Assembly: GCA_031415695.1 (NCBI GenBank)
Contig: JANOSH010000047.1
Coordinates: forward strand, 1-64,000
Direction: 5' to 3'
Length of the DNA: 64,000 nt
DNA from: JANOSH01 sp031415695
GTDB taxonomy: Bacteria; Actinomycetota; Acidimicrobiia; Acidimicrobiales; Ilumatobacteraceae
Below, in pieces: positions 8,394-15,433 of this stretch. Position numbers and translations under genes: made by a program. The notes under the pieces are model-generated. The model made no database searches and was not told the origin of the DNA. It saw only the letters and a program-made list of their open reading frames with translations. Within the stretch, counting starts at the first letter, position 1. Each line of letters opens with the position of its first letter.

Positions 8394-9542
8394 TCAGGCC
8401 GGGGGGACCGCTATGGCGAACACCGTACTGGGGCCATGAATATCGATCAGACCGGTTGAGTCTGGGATCCAGAGTGCCTCTCCTTGGCGGATACGCCCGG
8501 CATTGCCCTGCGTGCAGACAAGGATTTTCGGACCACTGATATGCACCGATGTCGTGGTTCCTTGTGGAGTGTCGCAACGCAGCACGCTGAACTCCTTGGC
8601 GGCCGATGGGTACGACCAACAGCCGGGCTCGACCTCGGACGCATGAACTACCGGATGGGCCAACTCGGTGAAATCGGCGATGTTGAGCAGTTCGGCCACA
8701 TCGACATGCTTGGTCGTCATTCCGCCGCGAACGACGTTGTCGCTGGCGGCTAATACCTCGAGACCGAGTCCGTTCACGTAAGCGTGGATGTTGCCTGCAG
8801 GAAGGAACACGGCCTCACCTGGATTGAGCACGACGCGATTAAGTAACGCAGCAATCACCACCCCAGTATCGTCTGGGTAGTGCTCGGCCAGCCGGATCAG
8901 GCATTCCGCTTCGGCCGCCCAATGTCTGGTGTTGAGCAATTGCGCGCCGTGGCGGAGTGCGGCGACGAGGTGGTGTTGGTCGTCGGGTGCCATGGTGAGG
9001 ATGTCGGCGACTGCTTTTTCGCAGTGACCGCGCCGAAGGCGTTCCACGACTGGCTGCAAGCCAGCGACGTCGAGTGCCAGCAGGAACTCAATGGTGGCCG
9101 TCAGAGGCCGGAGCCCGCACAACGCTTCGAAGCGGCTCAGGGCAATCAGTATCTCGGGCTTGGCCTGATCATCTCGGTACACCCGAAGGGGGCTGTCGAG
9201 CGCAACGCCGGCCGCATTCTCACGGGCAAACCCTTCCCTCGCCTGTTGCGATGTGGGGTGAACTTGAATCGACAGCGGTGCCGCGGCAGCGAGAAACTTG
9301 ACCAGATACGGCAGGCGAGCACCGAATCGCGCATAGCTATCGGCGCCGAGATTAGCGATGGGATTGTTTGCGACAACGGCGTCGAGTCGTTCACCTGACT
9401 CGAGCGTGGACGGCCCTGAAGGATGGGTGCCGAACCACAACTCGGCCACGGGCAATCCGGTGGGGATTTGACCAAGTAACTCGGGTATAGCCGTCGCAGA
9501 ACCCCAGGCATAGTGCTGGTAGGTGGGGGAGAGGCGACTCAC
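8394..9542 (-). CDS. manA: Mannose-6-phosphate isomerase, class I
   Basis: ManA interconverts fructose-6-P and mannose-6-P for GDP-mannose, glycan or mannosyl-lipid synthesis. This is the cupin-fold class I enzyme of 382 residues. Zinc ligands are recognisable in PLSIQVHPTS (Gln and His near 95) and in the GNIHAYVNGLG segment near 257. VAELWFGTHPSGPS lies near residue 31, and VRGGMTTKHVDVAELL is near 275. The start is GTG 9542. A TANNNT box lies 7 nt upstream inside the short gap to the molybdopterin enzyme, so manA may also be transcribed separately from its upstream neighbour. Confidence 0.94.
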   Translation of the reverse strand: MSRLSPTYQHYAWGSATAIPELLGQIPTGLPVAELWFGTHPSGPSTLESGERLDAVVANNPIANLGADSYARFGARLPYLVKFLAAAAPLSIQVHPTSQQAREGFARENAAGVALDSPLRVYRDDQAKPEILIALSRFEALCGLRPLTATIEFLLALDVAGLQPVVERLRRGHCEKAVADILTMAPDDQHHLVAALRHGAQLLNTRHWAAEAECLIRLAEHYPDDTGVVIAALLNRVVLNPGEAVFLPAGNIHAYVNGLGLEVLAASDNVVRGGMTTKHVDVAELLNIADFTELAHPVVHASEVEPGCWSYPSAAKEFSVLRCDTPQGTTTSVHISGPKILVCTQGNAGRIRQGEALWIPDSTGLIDIHGPSTVFAIAVPPA

Positions 9543-9549
9543 CCGGTAA

Positions 9550-9555
9550 AGCGTA
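9550..9555 (-). promoter_or_regulatory. Putative -10 box (TACGCT) for leaderless manA
   Basis: On the minus strand TACGCT ends 7 nt before the manA GTG. It lies in the 18-nt gap after the oxidoreductase gene and would act as an internal operon promoter. No Shine-Dalgarno sequence is present. Confidence 0.42.
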
Positions 9556-9560
9556 GGGGG

Positions 9561-11087
9561 CTAGGCAGCAATTGTGACGCCGACTGTGTGCCACCCTGTG
9601 GCGCCATCGGGGTCGGATCGAGCGATGGTCTCGGTTTGGGTGACGCCAAGACCATCGGTGGCGCGCACCTGCAGGGTGTGCTTGCCTGCCGTGGCATTCC
9701 ACTCATAGATCCACTGACGCCATCCATCGACGGTCGGTTCATCGGCGAGCCTCGCCTGGTTCCAAGGTCCTTTGTCGATGCGAACTTCAACCTTGCTGAT
9801 GCCGCGGTGCACAGCCCACGCCACTCCAGCGACGGGTATAGGCCCGGCGACCAGGGGGTTCCCTCGTCGGGGAACGTCGATTCGACTTTGCGTCTTTATC
9901 GGTCCTTCTTTCGCCCAACCCTTGTCGATCCAATACCCGTCGAAGTCTTCGAACGTCGTGAGCATGATGTCGGAAAGCCATTTGGTGGCCGATACATAAC
10001 CGTAGATGCCGGGGATCACCAGTCGACACGGATAGCCGTGCAGTGGGGTGAGCGGTTCACCGTTCATGCCAACAGCCAGTAGGGCGTTACGACCATCGAG
10101 TGCGAGAGCGGTGGGGAAACCGCACGTCCACCCGTCGACGGATTTCGACGCTAATTGCGTGGCCCCGGGCTTCACACCGACCGAGTTCAGAATATCGGCG
10201 AGCGGAACACCGAGCCATATGGCGTTACCAACAAGGTCTCCGCCGACGTCGTTAGATACACAACTCAACGTAACGAGGCGCTCGACCATGGGCATCGTAA
10301 GGATGTCGGCATACGTGAGGGTCGTTGGTCGCTCGACCATGCCCGAGACTTTCAGGTTCCAGAGCGCAGCGTCGATGTTGGGAATCGAGAGTGCGGTGTC
10401 GATCCGGTAGAAGTCGGCCGTGGGCGTGATATAGGGCGAGACGCCGTTGCCGACGTCGGCGGTGGCGGCAACAGCGGGTGCTGGTGATCTCGGGGTGGGA
10501 AGCTGCAAAACGCTGCGTGCTTTGGCCGTGACGTGAGTGGCACTGCGGCGCACTGCCGACCCGGCTAACCCCAGTACTCCTGCGCCCCCGACCATGGCTG
10601 CGCCGCTGACGATAAAGCGCCGACGGTCATAGGCCACCGGCGATTCGGAAGGGCCGCTTGCGGGTGGCTTTGACGCGACCCACAGCGCACCGGCACCGAC
10701 TAGGCCGCCTAAGGCCAACGCGAGCCAATCGGCCGATTGGCGGCCGGACCGTGTGACTGCTGCCAGTAGGCCGACAGCGGTGAGCGCTGCGGTGCCGACG
10801 AGACCGAGGCTGCGCCGCTTCATCGATGCGGCACCGATGCCGGCGGCCACCAGGCACAACACGACGAATACGCCGAGTTTGAGTACTGCCTTGTCGGCAG
10901 TTCCGAATGCGTCGATGGCCCAAGTCTTGAGCCACTTCGGCGTGGAATCGATGAACCGATTTCCAACGAGGTTGACCGGACCATCCACCTTCAGCACGGC
11001 GGCAGCAAGGCTGGCTGTTGCGAGACTCAGCCCGAGTGCCGCGACACCGGTGATTGCCGCGCGGTGATGTTGTCGGTCGGTGTTCAT
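9561..11087 (-). CDS. Membrane-anchored molybdopterin-dependent oxidoreductase (sulfite oxidase family)
   Basis: This is a 508-residue protein with a composite layout. About four hydrophobic segments lie between residues 11 and 138, then a twin-arginine-like YDRRRFIVSGAAMVGGAGVL stretch at 154-173. An oxidoreductase molybdopterin-binding domain follows (about 235-400), and a C-terminal Mo-co dimerisation domain (about 405-500) ends the protein. Cys276 in LSCVSNDVGGDLVG is the expected molybdenum ligand. The catalytic part should face the outside. Substrate is unknown; YedY/MsrP-like and sulfite-oxidase-like activities are both possible, since the family is not substrate-diagnostic. ATG 11087 was chosen because it precedes the first hydrophobic segment. 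It lies 46 nt downstream of the enolase-superfamily gene. Confidence 0.9.
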   Translation of the reverse strand: MNTDRQHHRAAITGVAALGLSLATASLAAAVLKVDGPVNLVGNRFIDSTPKWLKTWAIDAFGTADKAVLKLGVFVVLCLVAAGIGAASMKRRSLGLVGTAALTAVGLLAAVTRSGRQSADWLALALGGLVGAGALWVASKPPASGPSESPVAYDRRRFIVSGAAMVGGAGVLGLAGSAVRRSATHVTAKARSVLQLPTPRSPAPAVAATADVGNGVSPYITPTADFYRIDTALSIPNIDAALWNLKVSGMVERPTTLTYADILTMPMVERLVTLSCVSNDVGGDLVGNAIWLGVPLADILNSVGVKPGATQLASKSVDGWTCGFPTALALDGRNALLAVGMNGEPLTPLHGYPCRLVIPGIYGYVSATKWLSDIMLTTFEDFDGYWIDKGWAKEGPIKTQSRIDVPRRGNPLVAGPIPVAGVAWAVHRGISKVEVRIDKGPWNQARLADEPTVDGWRQWIYEWNATAGKHTLQVRATDGLGVTQTETIARSDPDGATGWHTVGVTIAA

Positions 11088-11133
11088 GTGGTCAATCCGT
11101 TGCCGCTGGTGCCCGTGGATCGCATTGATGTGG

Positions 11134-12240
11134 TCAGTGGAACGACAAGATGGGCGTGCCGAGCACCGCTTCGTCGACGACGATGCCGAGTCCCGGCGCC
11201 GTCGGGGCACTTCCAAAGCCGCCAACGCTTCGTGGTTCGTACCCGGCGACATGCTCATTGGTCCAGTCGTTCATAAACGAGACAGTCAGCAGCGAGTCGG
11301 GTCGCGTCGATGCCGCGAGGTGGGCCGAGGTGGCCGACACAATGTCGCCTCCCCATGTGTCTTCGATTGTGACTTGAATACCGAGATCCTGTGCGAGGTC
11401 TCGCATGAGCTTGGCTCGGGTGAGGCCGCCAACTTTCGAAACTTTGAGGTTGAACGCACCGGCACCACCTTCTCGAACGGCGCGCAGGAGCGTTGGTACA
11501 TCGTGTACGAGCTCGTCGTAGACCATCGGCAAGGTGGTGCGCTTACGAACTTCGAAGCATTCCTCGAATGTTGGACACGGTTGCTCCAGGTACAGCCGTG
11601 GCAACCCCTCCATAAGGCGAACCGCTGTAAGCGCGTCGTTCAGGCGCCACCCGCAGTTGGCATCGGCGACGACCAAGTCGTCATCTCCCGTCGCAGCGAT
11701 GACGTCGGCTGCGCGTCGTCCGTCGACCACGGGATCACCGCCGATTTTGAGTTGAAAGCGATGGGTACCTTCGGCCCTCCGGGCCAAAACATATGCTGTC
11801 ATGACGTCGGGCGAGTCGAGCGGTACCGCTATGTAGAGCGGGAACCGCGCCTGGCGCTCGCCGCCGAGCAATGTCGTGACACTTGTACCGAAGGCTTGCC
11901 CCATGATGTCCCAACACGCCACGTCGAGCGGGCTCTTCGCATACTCATGGCCGGTGAGCCGCGAGTCCATTGCATCGTTGATCGCGGCGAGGTTGATGGG
12001 ATCCAAGCCGAGTATCGACGGAGCCAACAGTTCGAGTGCCGCTCTGGCGCCGCCAGCGTGAGATGCAAGGTACGTAGCGCCGAGCGGACATACCTCGCCA
12101 AAGCCGACCAGCCCGTCGTTCGTGGCGATTCGAATAATGGTTGATGGTAAAGAATTGACTACCCGACCGGCTGACATCACGTACTCGCCATGCGCGTAGG
12201 TCAGCTCGTGGTTAAAGACGTCTATGCGGCTGATCTTCAT
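11134..12240 (-). CDS. Mandelate racemase/muconate lactonizing enzyme family protein (enolase superfamily)
   Basis: This 368-residue enolase-superfamily enzyme abstracts a proton alpha to a carboxylate using Mg2+. The N-terminal capping domain holds the GEYVMSAGRVVNSLPSTII region. The barrel has a catalytic lysine in FQLKIGGDP near 165, metal ligands in VVADANCGW, LYLEQPCP and MVYDELVHD, and a second lysine in FNLKVSKVGGL. EDTWGGDIVSATSAHLA lies near the end. The pattern resembles cis-3-hydroxy-L-proline dehydratase/proline-betaine epimerase-type members more than dipeptide epimerases, but no neighbouring gene confirms a substrate, so I leave it unnamed. The start ATG 12240 has a TANNNT box 6 nt upstream. 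Confidence 0.88.
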   Translation of the reverse strand: MKISRIDVFNHELTYAHGEYVMSAGRVVNSLPSTIIRIATNDGLVGFGEVCPLGATYLASHAGGARAALELLAPSILGLDPINLAAINDAMDSRLTGHEYAKSPLDVACWDIMGQAFGTSVTTLLGGERQARFPLYIAVPLDSPDVMTAYVLARRAEGTHRFQLKIGGDPVVDGRRAADVIAATGDDDLVVADANCGWRLNDALTAVRLMEGLPRLYLEQPCPTFEECFEVRKRTTLPMVYDELVHDVPTLLRAVREGGAGAFNLKVSKVGGLTRAKLMRDLAQDLGIQVTIEDTWGGDIVSATSAHLAASTRPDSLLTVSFMNDWTNEHVAGYEPRSVGGFGSAPTAPGLGIVVDEAVLGTPILSFH

Positions 12241-12246
12241 CGTCGG

Positions 12247-12252
12247 AGCTTA
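12247..12252 (-). promoter_or_regulatory. Putative -10 box (TAAGCT) for the leaderless enolase-superfamily gene
   Basis: TAAGCT on the minus strand ends 6 nt before the ATG at 12240, with no Shine-Dalgarno sequence. It would start a transcription unit covering this gene and the downstream oxidoreductase. Confidence 0.45.
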
Positions 12253-12269
12253 CGCAACGACGGCGTGGA

Positions 12270-13007
12270 TTACGTCAGAAGCTCCATCGCTGCTTCTATG
12301 CTCGCCATCTGCAGGTGCAGCGGGCAGCGCACCTGATGCACCGGTATGTCCTCGGCCAGTCGGCTTACCAGGCCAACCAATGGTCCGAAGCCATCGTCGC
12401 CGCGGCCATACAGTGCAATCGCGTGGGCTACCACCTCGGTGCCGACTGTGCCGACTGGAAGCGTTATCAGCGGGGCACGTGGTACACCGAAGTCGTCGGC
12501 GGCCGACAGCACATGGGCCAGACGACGGTTGTTCACGTGCCAGCCACGCTGTGACCGTCGAGCTCTGACCCACGCCTGGGGGCCTTCGGTGCCGAGAGCG
12601 ATGACGGCGCGGGTGTCGTCGAGGTTGATACCGATGCCGCGTAGTAGCAATTCGCCCGGGTGTCGACTCAGCGCGAGCGGGATAATGTGCATTGTGAGGA
12701 GGCGCGCTGTGGCCTGCGGTGTGAGGTCGCGCTCGAGCCAGACTTCGGCACGGGTTCCTGTCTTGTCAATCAGTGCCTCAAGTAGATCACCGACTCGTAC
12801 GATGAAGCCGTCTGCGGTCTCGGCCATCATTGGTCGACCTGGTGCCCGCGGGCCAACCCAGTCCCACTCGTGCCCACCCGTAGGTGCCGTCGGAATCTCG
12901 ATAATTGTGAGCTCGGCTATACCGGGCTCCATTGCTGCTGCTGGACCAAGTGGCAAGGCGCTGTCGATCAGCGCACCCTCTACGTTGTACATCATCACTG
13001 AGATCAC
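12270..13007 (-). CDS. Hypothetical protein, possible HPr-kinase-like fold lacking a P-loop
   Basis: I do not recognise this protein with certainty. It is about 245 residues with no signal peptide or membrane helix. Its layout recalls HprK-related serine-kinase-like proteins of actinobacteria: an N-terminal YNVEGALIDSALPLG strand pair, a middle beta-rich part, and a C-terminal half where ELLLRGIGINLDDTRAVIAL sits in the place of the usual LHASAV-G-G strand. The following glycine loop reads ALGTEGPQAWVR and has no GxxxxGKS/T. If the relation is real, ATP binding is probably lost. GTG 13007 is favoured by ggaagg 5 nt upstream; ATG 12995 and ATG 13103 are alternatives. It is 29 nt upstream of the enolase-superfamily gene. 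Confidence 0.6.
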   Translation of the reverse strand: MISVMMYNVEGALIDSALPLGPAAAMEPGIAELTIIEIPTAPTGGHEWDWVGPRAPGRPMMAETADGFIVRVGDLLEALIDKTGTRAEVWLERDLTPQATARLLTMHIIPLALSRHPGELLLRGIGINLDDTRAVIALGTEGPQAWVRARRSQRGWHVNNRRLAHVLSAADDFGVPRAPLITLPVGTVGTEVVAHAIALYGRGDDGFGPLVGLVSRLAEDIPVHQVRCPLHLQMASIEAAMELLT

Positions 13008-13167
13008 CAATACCTTCCGCCAGGCAGGACCGTAATCGTCACGCTCAGTAAGAAGTCGAAGATGAAGATCTCTGAACGCGGTCTTGCCAGCGGTCAGAAG
13101 CATCGGTGACGTGGAGTATTCACCGGACTACTACACGCTGCTCGCTCCATACGTCGGGCACGGTGGC

Positions 13168-13173
13168 TATACT
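13168..13173 (+). promoter_or_regulatory. Putative -10 box (TATACT) for the rimP-nusA-infB operon
   Basis: TATACT lies about 100 nt upstream of rimP in the 263-nt divergent gap after 13007. It would give a 5' leader of roughly 90 nt containing the 13204-13233 hairpin. A good -35 was not found. The rest of the gap shows nothing else I can support. Confidence 0.4.
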
Positions 13174-13203
13174 TATCGGGTCGTTGTGAGCATGGTTCTG
13201 GCT

Positions 13204-13233
13204 CAAAGGCGTGGGCAGTGTCCCACGCCTTTG
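13204..13233 (+). promoter_or_regulatory. Perfect 12-bp hairpin in the rimP leader
   Basis: CAAAGGCGTGGG (13204-13215) and CCCACGCCTTTG (13222-13233) are exact complements around a 6-nt loop. Only TTTG follows, so it is a weak intrinsic terminator at best. Hairpins of GTGGG/CCCAC type before rimP-nusA are a recurring feature in Gram-positive bacteria as I remember them. A role in attenuation or autoregulation of the operon by NusA is an inference. Confidence 0.7.
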
Positions 13234-13270
13234 TCGTCGGTGCCCATCGAGTCGAAAGGAGATCAACTGA

Positions 13271-13903
13271 ATGGCTGTAACCGCACGCCTTCGGGCCGTT
13301 GTCGAACCAATTGTTGCCGACATTGGTTGCGATCTCTACGACCTCGATCACAACGGTGGTGTCGTACGGGTCACCCTCGATAAGCCTGGTGGCGTCGATC
13401 TCGAAACAATCGCCCTCTGCAGTCGTCTTCTTTCACGAGAGCTCGACAACGTTGATCCCATCGCCAGCAAGTACACGCTCGAGGTCACAAGCCCCGGGCT
13501 CGAGCGGCCCCTTCGTACCGCCGACCATTACACGCGGGTCATTGGTTGGAACGTGGCCATCCGAACGCATGGTCACGTCGAGGGTGAGCGGCGCGTCCAT
13601 GGAGTGCTTGTTGCCGCCGACTCCAAGGGTGTAACCGTCGCCACCGAAACACCTCAGCATGTGGCGTTTGAACGACGGCTTGCCTATGCCGACATCGAGC
13701 GTGCTCGAACCGTGTTCGAATGGGGTGCAAGCACCGTAGCGAACTCGGCTGCGCCCAAGTCGAAGGCAAATATTCGAACTGCGAGCAAAACAGGGCGAGC
13801 AGGCGACCTAATGGTTGCCCACCAACCCGAAGCAGAAATGACGCCAGACCAGAATCTGGAATTCCCCGACACGACGACCGAAGATGACAGGAGGGCCTCG
13901 TGA
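13271..13903 (+). CDS. rimP: Ribosome maturation factor RimP
   Basis: RimP is needed for 30S subunit assembly. The 210-residue product has the N-terminal alpha/beta domain (VEPIVADIGCDLYDLD near 12) and the CSRLLSRELD helix. The conserved LEVTSPGLERPLRT motif near residue 75 is followed by the SH3-like C-terminal domain. Family members are about 150-190 residues; the last 50 residues here are a polar tail. The start ATG 13271 has an AAAGGAG ribosome-binding site 9 nt upstream. The stop overlaps the nusA start (GTGA). Confidence 0.95.
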   Translation: MAVTARLRAVVEPIVADIGCDLYDLDHNGGVVRVTLDKPGGVDLETIALCSRLLSRELDNVDPIASKYTLEVTSPGLERPLRTADHYTRVIGWNVAIRTHGHVEGERRVHGVLVAADSKGVTVATETPQHVAFERRLAYADIERARTVFEWGASTVANSAAPKSKANIRTASKTGRAGDLMVAHQPEAEMTPDQNLEFPDTTTEDDRRAS

Positions 13904-15096
13904 GCACCATCGATATGAACGAAGCCGTACGTATGCTGGCTACCGACAAGGGAATCAGCGTCGACACGCTTTTGCAGGCCTTAGCCGATGCGCTGGTTTC
14001 GGCCTACAAACGCCGCCCCGACGCCGCCGACGAGGTCGAGGTGCAAATTGAGCCTGAAACCATGGATATAAAGTTCGTGGCCTACGACATCGACGAAGAC
14101 GGCAACTGGGTCAATTCTCGTGACGATACGCCGGGCAAGAACGAACTCGGTCGAATCGCGGCGCAAACCTTCCGACAGGTGATGAACCAGCGCATTCGCG
14201 AGGCCGAGCGAGACCGCAAGTTCGAGGAGTACGCCAACCGAGAGGGCGACATCGTCACCGGTATCATTCAGCAAAGCGACAGTCGGTACACGCTGCTCGA
14301 CCTGGGCCGTGTCGAGGCGCTCATGCCCCAAGCCGAACAAGTGCCCTATGAACGACCCGAGGCAGGTTCCCGGGTCAAGGCGTACATCGTCGAGGTCCGC
14401 AAGACGGCCAAGGGCCCTCAGATTGTTGTGTCTCGAACACATCCAGGACTTATCAAGCGCCTCTTCGAGCTCGAAGTGCCCGAAATTGCCGACGGTGTTG
14501 TCGAGATCAAGGGCTGCGCTCGCGAACCGGGTCACCGAACCAAGATCGCGGTGTGGTCCAACGACCACAACGTCGACCCGGTTGGTGCATGTGTTGGAGC
14601 GCGCGGCGCGCGTGTCCGCATGGTGGTCACCGAGCTGCGCGGCGAGAAGATCGATATTGTTCCTTTCAGCGAAGACCAGGCCGATTTCGTCGCAAAGGCG
14701 TTGTCGCCGGCAAGGGTCAAGGAAGTTCGCATCCACGAAGACACCGGTGTGGCTGAAGTCATCGTTCCCGATCATCAGCTCAGCCTGGCTATCGGCAAGG
14801 AAGGCCAGAACGCCCGGTTGGCCGCCCGACTCACGGGTTGGCGCGTCGACATCAAGAGTGAAACCCAAATCGGTGAAGAAGATGCGGGCATCTTCCGATC
14901 CGGCGAGGAATACGCCGAGGGTGAATGGATTGCCAACTCCGAATCAGGCGAGATGGAATTCCATGCCGCCGACGGTTCAGTGATGAGCGCCGCCGACTGG
15001 AACGCAACGGTGGAGTCACCGCCCGACGCCGAGTCACCGCCCGACGCTGATGCCGAAGTGGTCGAGCCCGACGATGAGCCGGCAGCCGACAACTGA
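13900..15096 (+). CDS. nusA: Transcription termination/antitermination factor NusA
   Basis: NusA binds RNA polymerase and nascent RNA to modulate pausing, termination and rRNA antitermination. The 398 residues hold the polymerase-binding N-terminal domain (1-110), an S1 domain (about 115-185), and tandem KH domains with GACVGARGARVRMVVTELRG near 228 and LAIGKEGQNARLAARLTGW near 298. A short acidic tail replaces the extra acidic repeats of proteobacterial NusA. The tail includes an 18-bp duplication encoding ESPPDA twice (about 15015-15050). GTG 13900 follows an aggaggg ribosome site and overlaps the rimP stop by 4 nt. Confidence 0.97.
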   Translation: MSTIDMNEAVRMLATDKGISVDTLLQALADALVSAYKRRPDAADEVEVQIEPETMDIKFVAYDIDEDGNWVNSRDDTPGKNELGRIAAQTFRQVMNQRIREAERDRKFEEYANREGDIVTGIIQQSDSRYTLLDLGRVEALMPQAEQVPYERPEAGSRVKAYIVEVRKTAKGPQIVVSRTHPGLIKRLFELEVPEIADGVVEIKGCAREPGHRTKIAVWSNDHNVDPVGACVGARGARVRMVVTELRGEKIDIVPFSEDQADFVAKALSPARVKEVRIHEDTGVAEVIVPDHQLSLAIGKEGQNARLAARLTGWRVDIKSETQIGEEDAGIFRSGEEYAEGEWIANSESGEMEFHAADGSVMSAADWNATVESPPDAESPPDADAEVVEPDDEPAADN

Positions 15097-15367
15097 CGCT
15101 GCGGGTCCGGTCAGAACGTGCATCGGATGTCGACAACGTAGGGCACAAACCAAACTCACTCGAGTGGTGCAGTCGACCCAAGGGCCCTTGCTCGTTAGTC
15201 GCACAGCGCCGGGCCGTGGCGCTTGGCTGTGCAACTCGATGGCTTGTCTCACGTTGGCCACGCAACGCAAGGCCTTTGAACGGGCGCTGCGTGTTGCGTC
15301 CGGAGCCGTTATCGTCACCGGTGTGTGGGCCGTATTCGAAGGTACCGCGCCAGACGTGGCAGAATAG
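15074..15367 (+). CDS. ylxR: YlxR family protein (DUF448), predicted RNA-binding
   Basis: This small 97-residue protein of the DUF448 family is found between nusA and infB in most Gram-positive bacteria. The conserved PVRTCIGCRQRR signature is near residue 14, GRGAWLC is near 48, and the AFERALR helix is near 65. Family members fold like RNA-binding or RNase P-modulating proteins; the precise role is unsettled. ATG 15074 was chosen because the signature follows at the usual distance. It overlaps the end of nusA by 23 nt. An upstream in-frame ATG at 15050 is a less likely alternative. Confidence 0.9.
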   Translation: MSRQPTTDAAGPVRTCIGCRQRRAQTKLTRVVQSTQGPLLVSRTAPGRGAWLCNSMACLTLATQRKAFERALRVASGAVIVTGVWAVFEGTAPDVAE

Positions 15368-15369
15368 AG

Positions 15370-15389
15370 GGCCGACTGCAACGTCGGCC
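15370..15389 (+). other. 7-bp perfect hairpin between ylxR and infB
   Basis: GGCCGAC (15370-15376) pairs exactly with GTCGGCC (15383-15389) around a 6-nt loop, two bases after the ylxR stop. There is no T-tract, so it is unlikely to be a full terminator. It may stabilise mRNA or tune read-through into infB. Confidence 0.5.
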
Positions 15390-15433
15390 GCGCAAGGAAT
15401 TCTACGCAAGTAAACGAAAGGTCAATCCCGCCA

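Noticed and set aside
11080..12144. 354-codon plus-strand frame opposite the enolase-superfamily gene
   Set aside because: Antisense to a protein with intact catalytic motifs; no domain or ribosome site.
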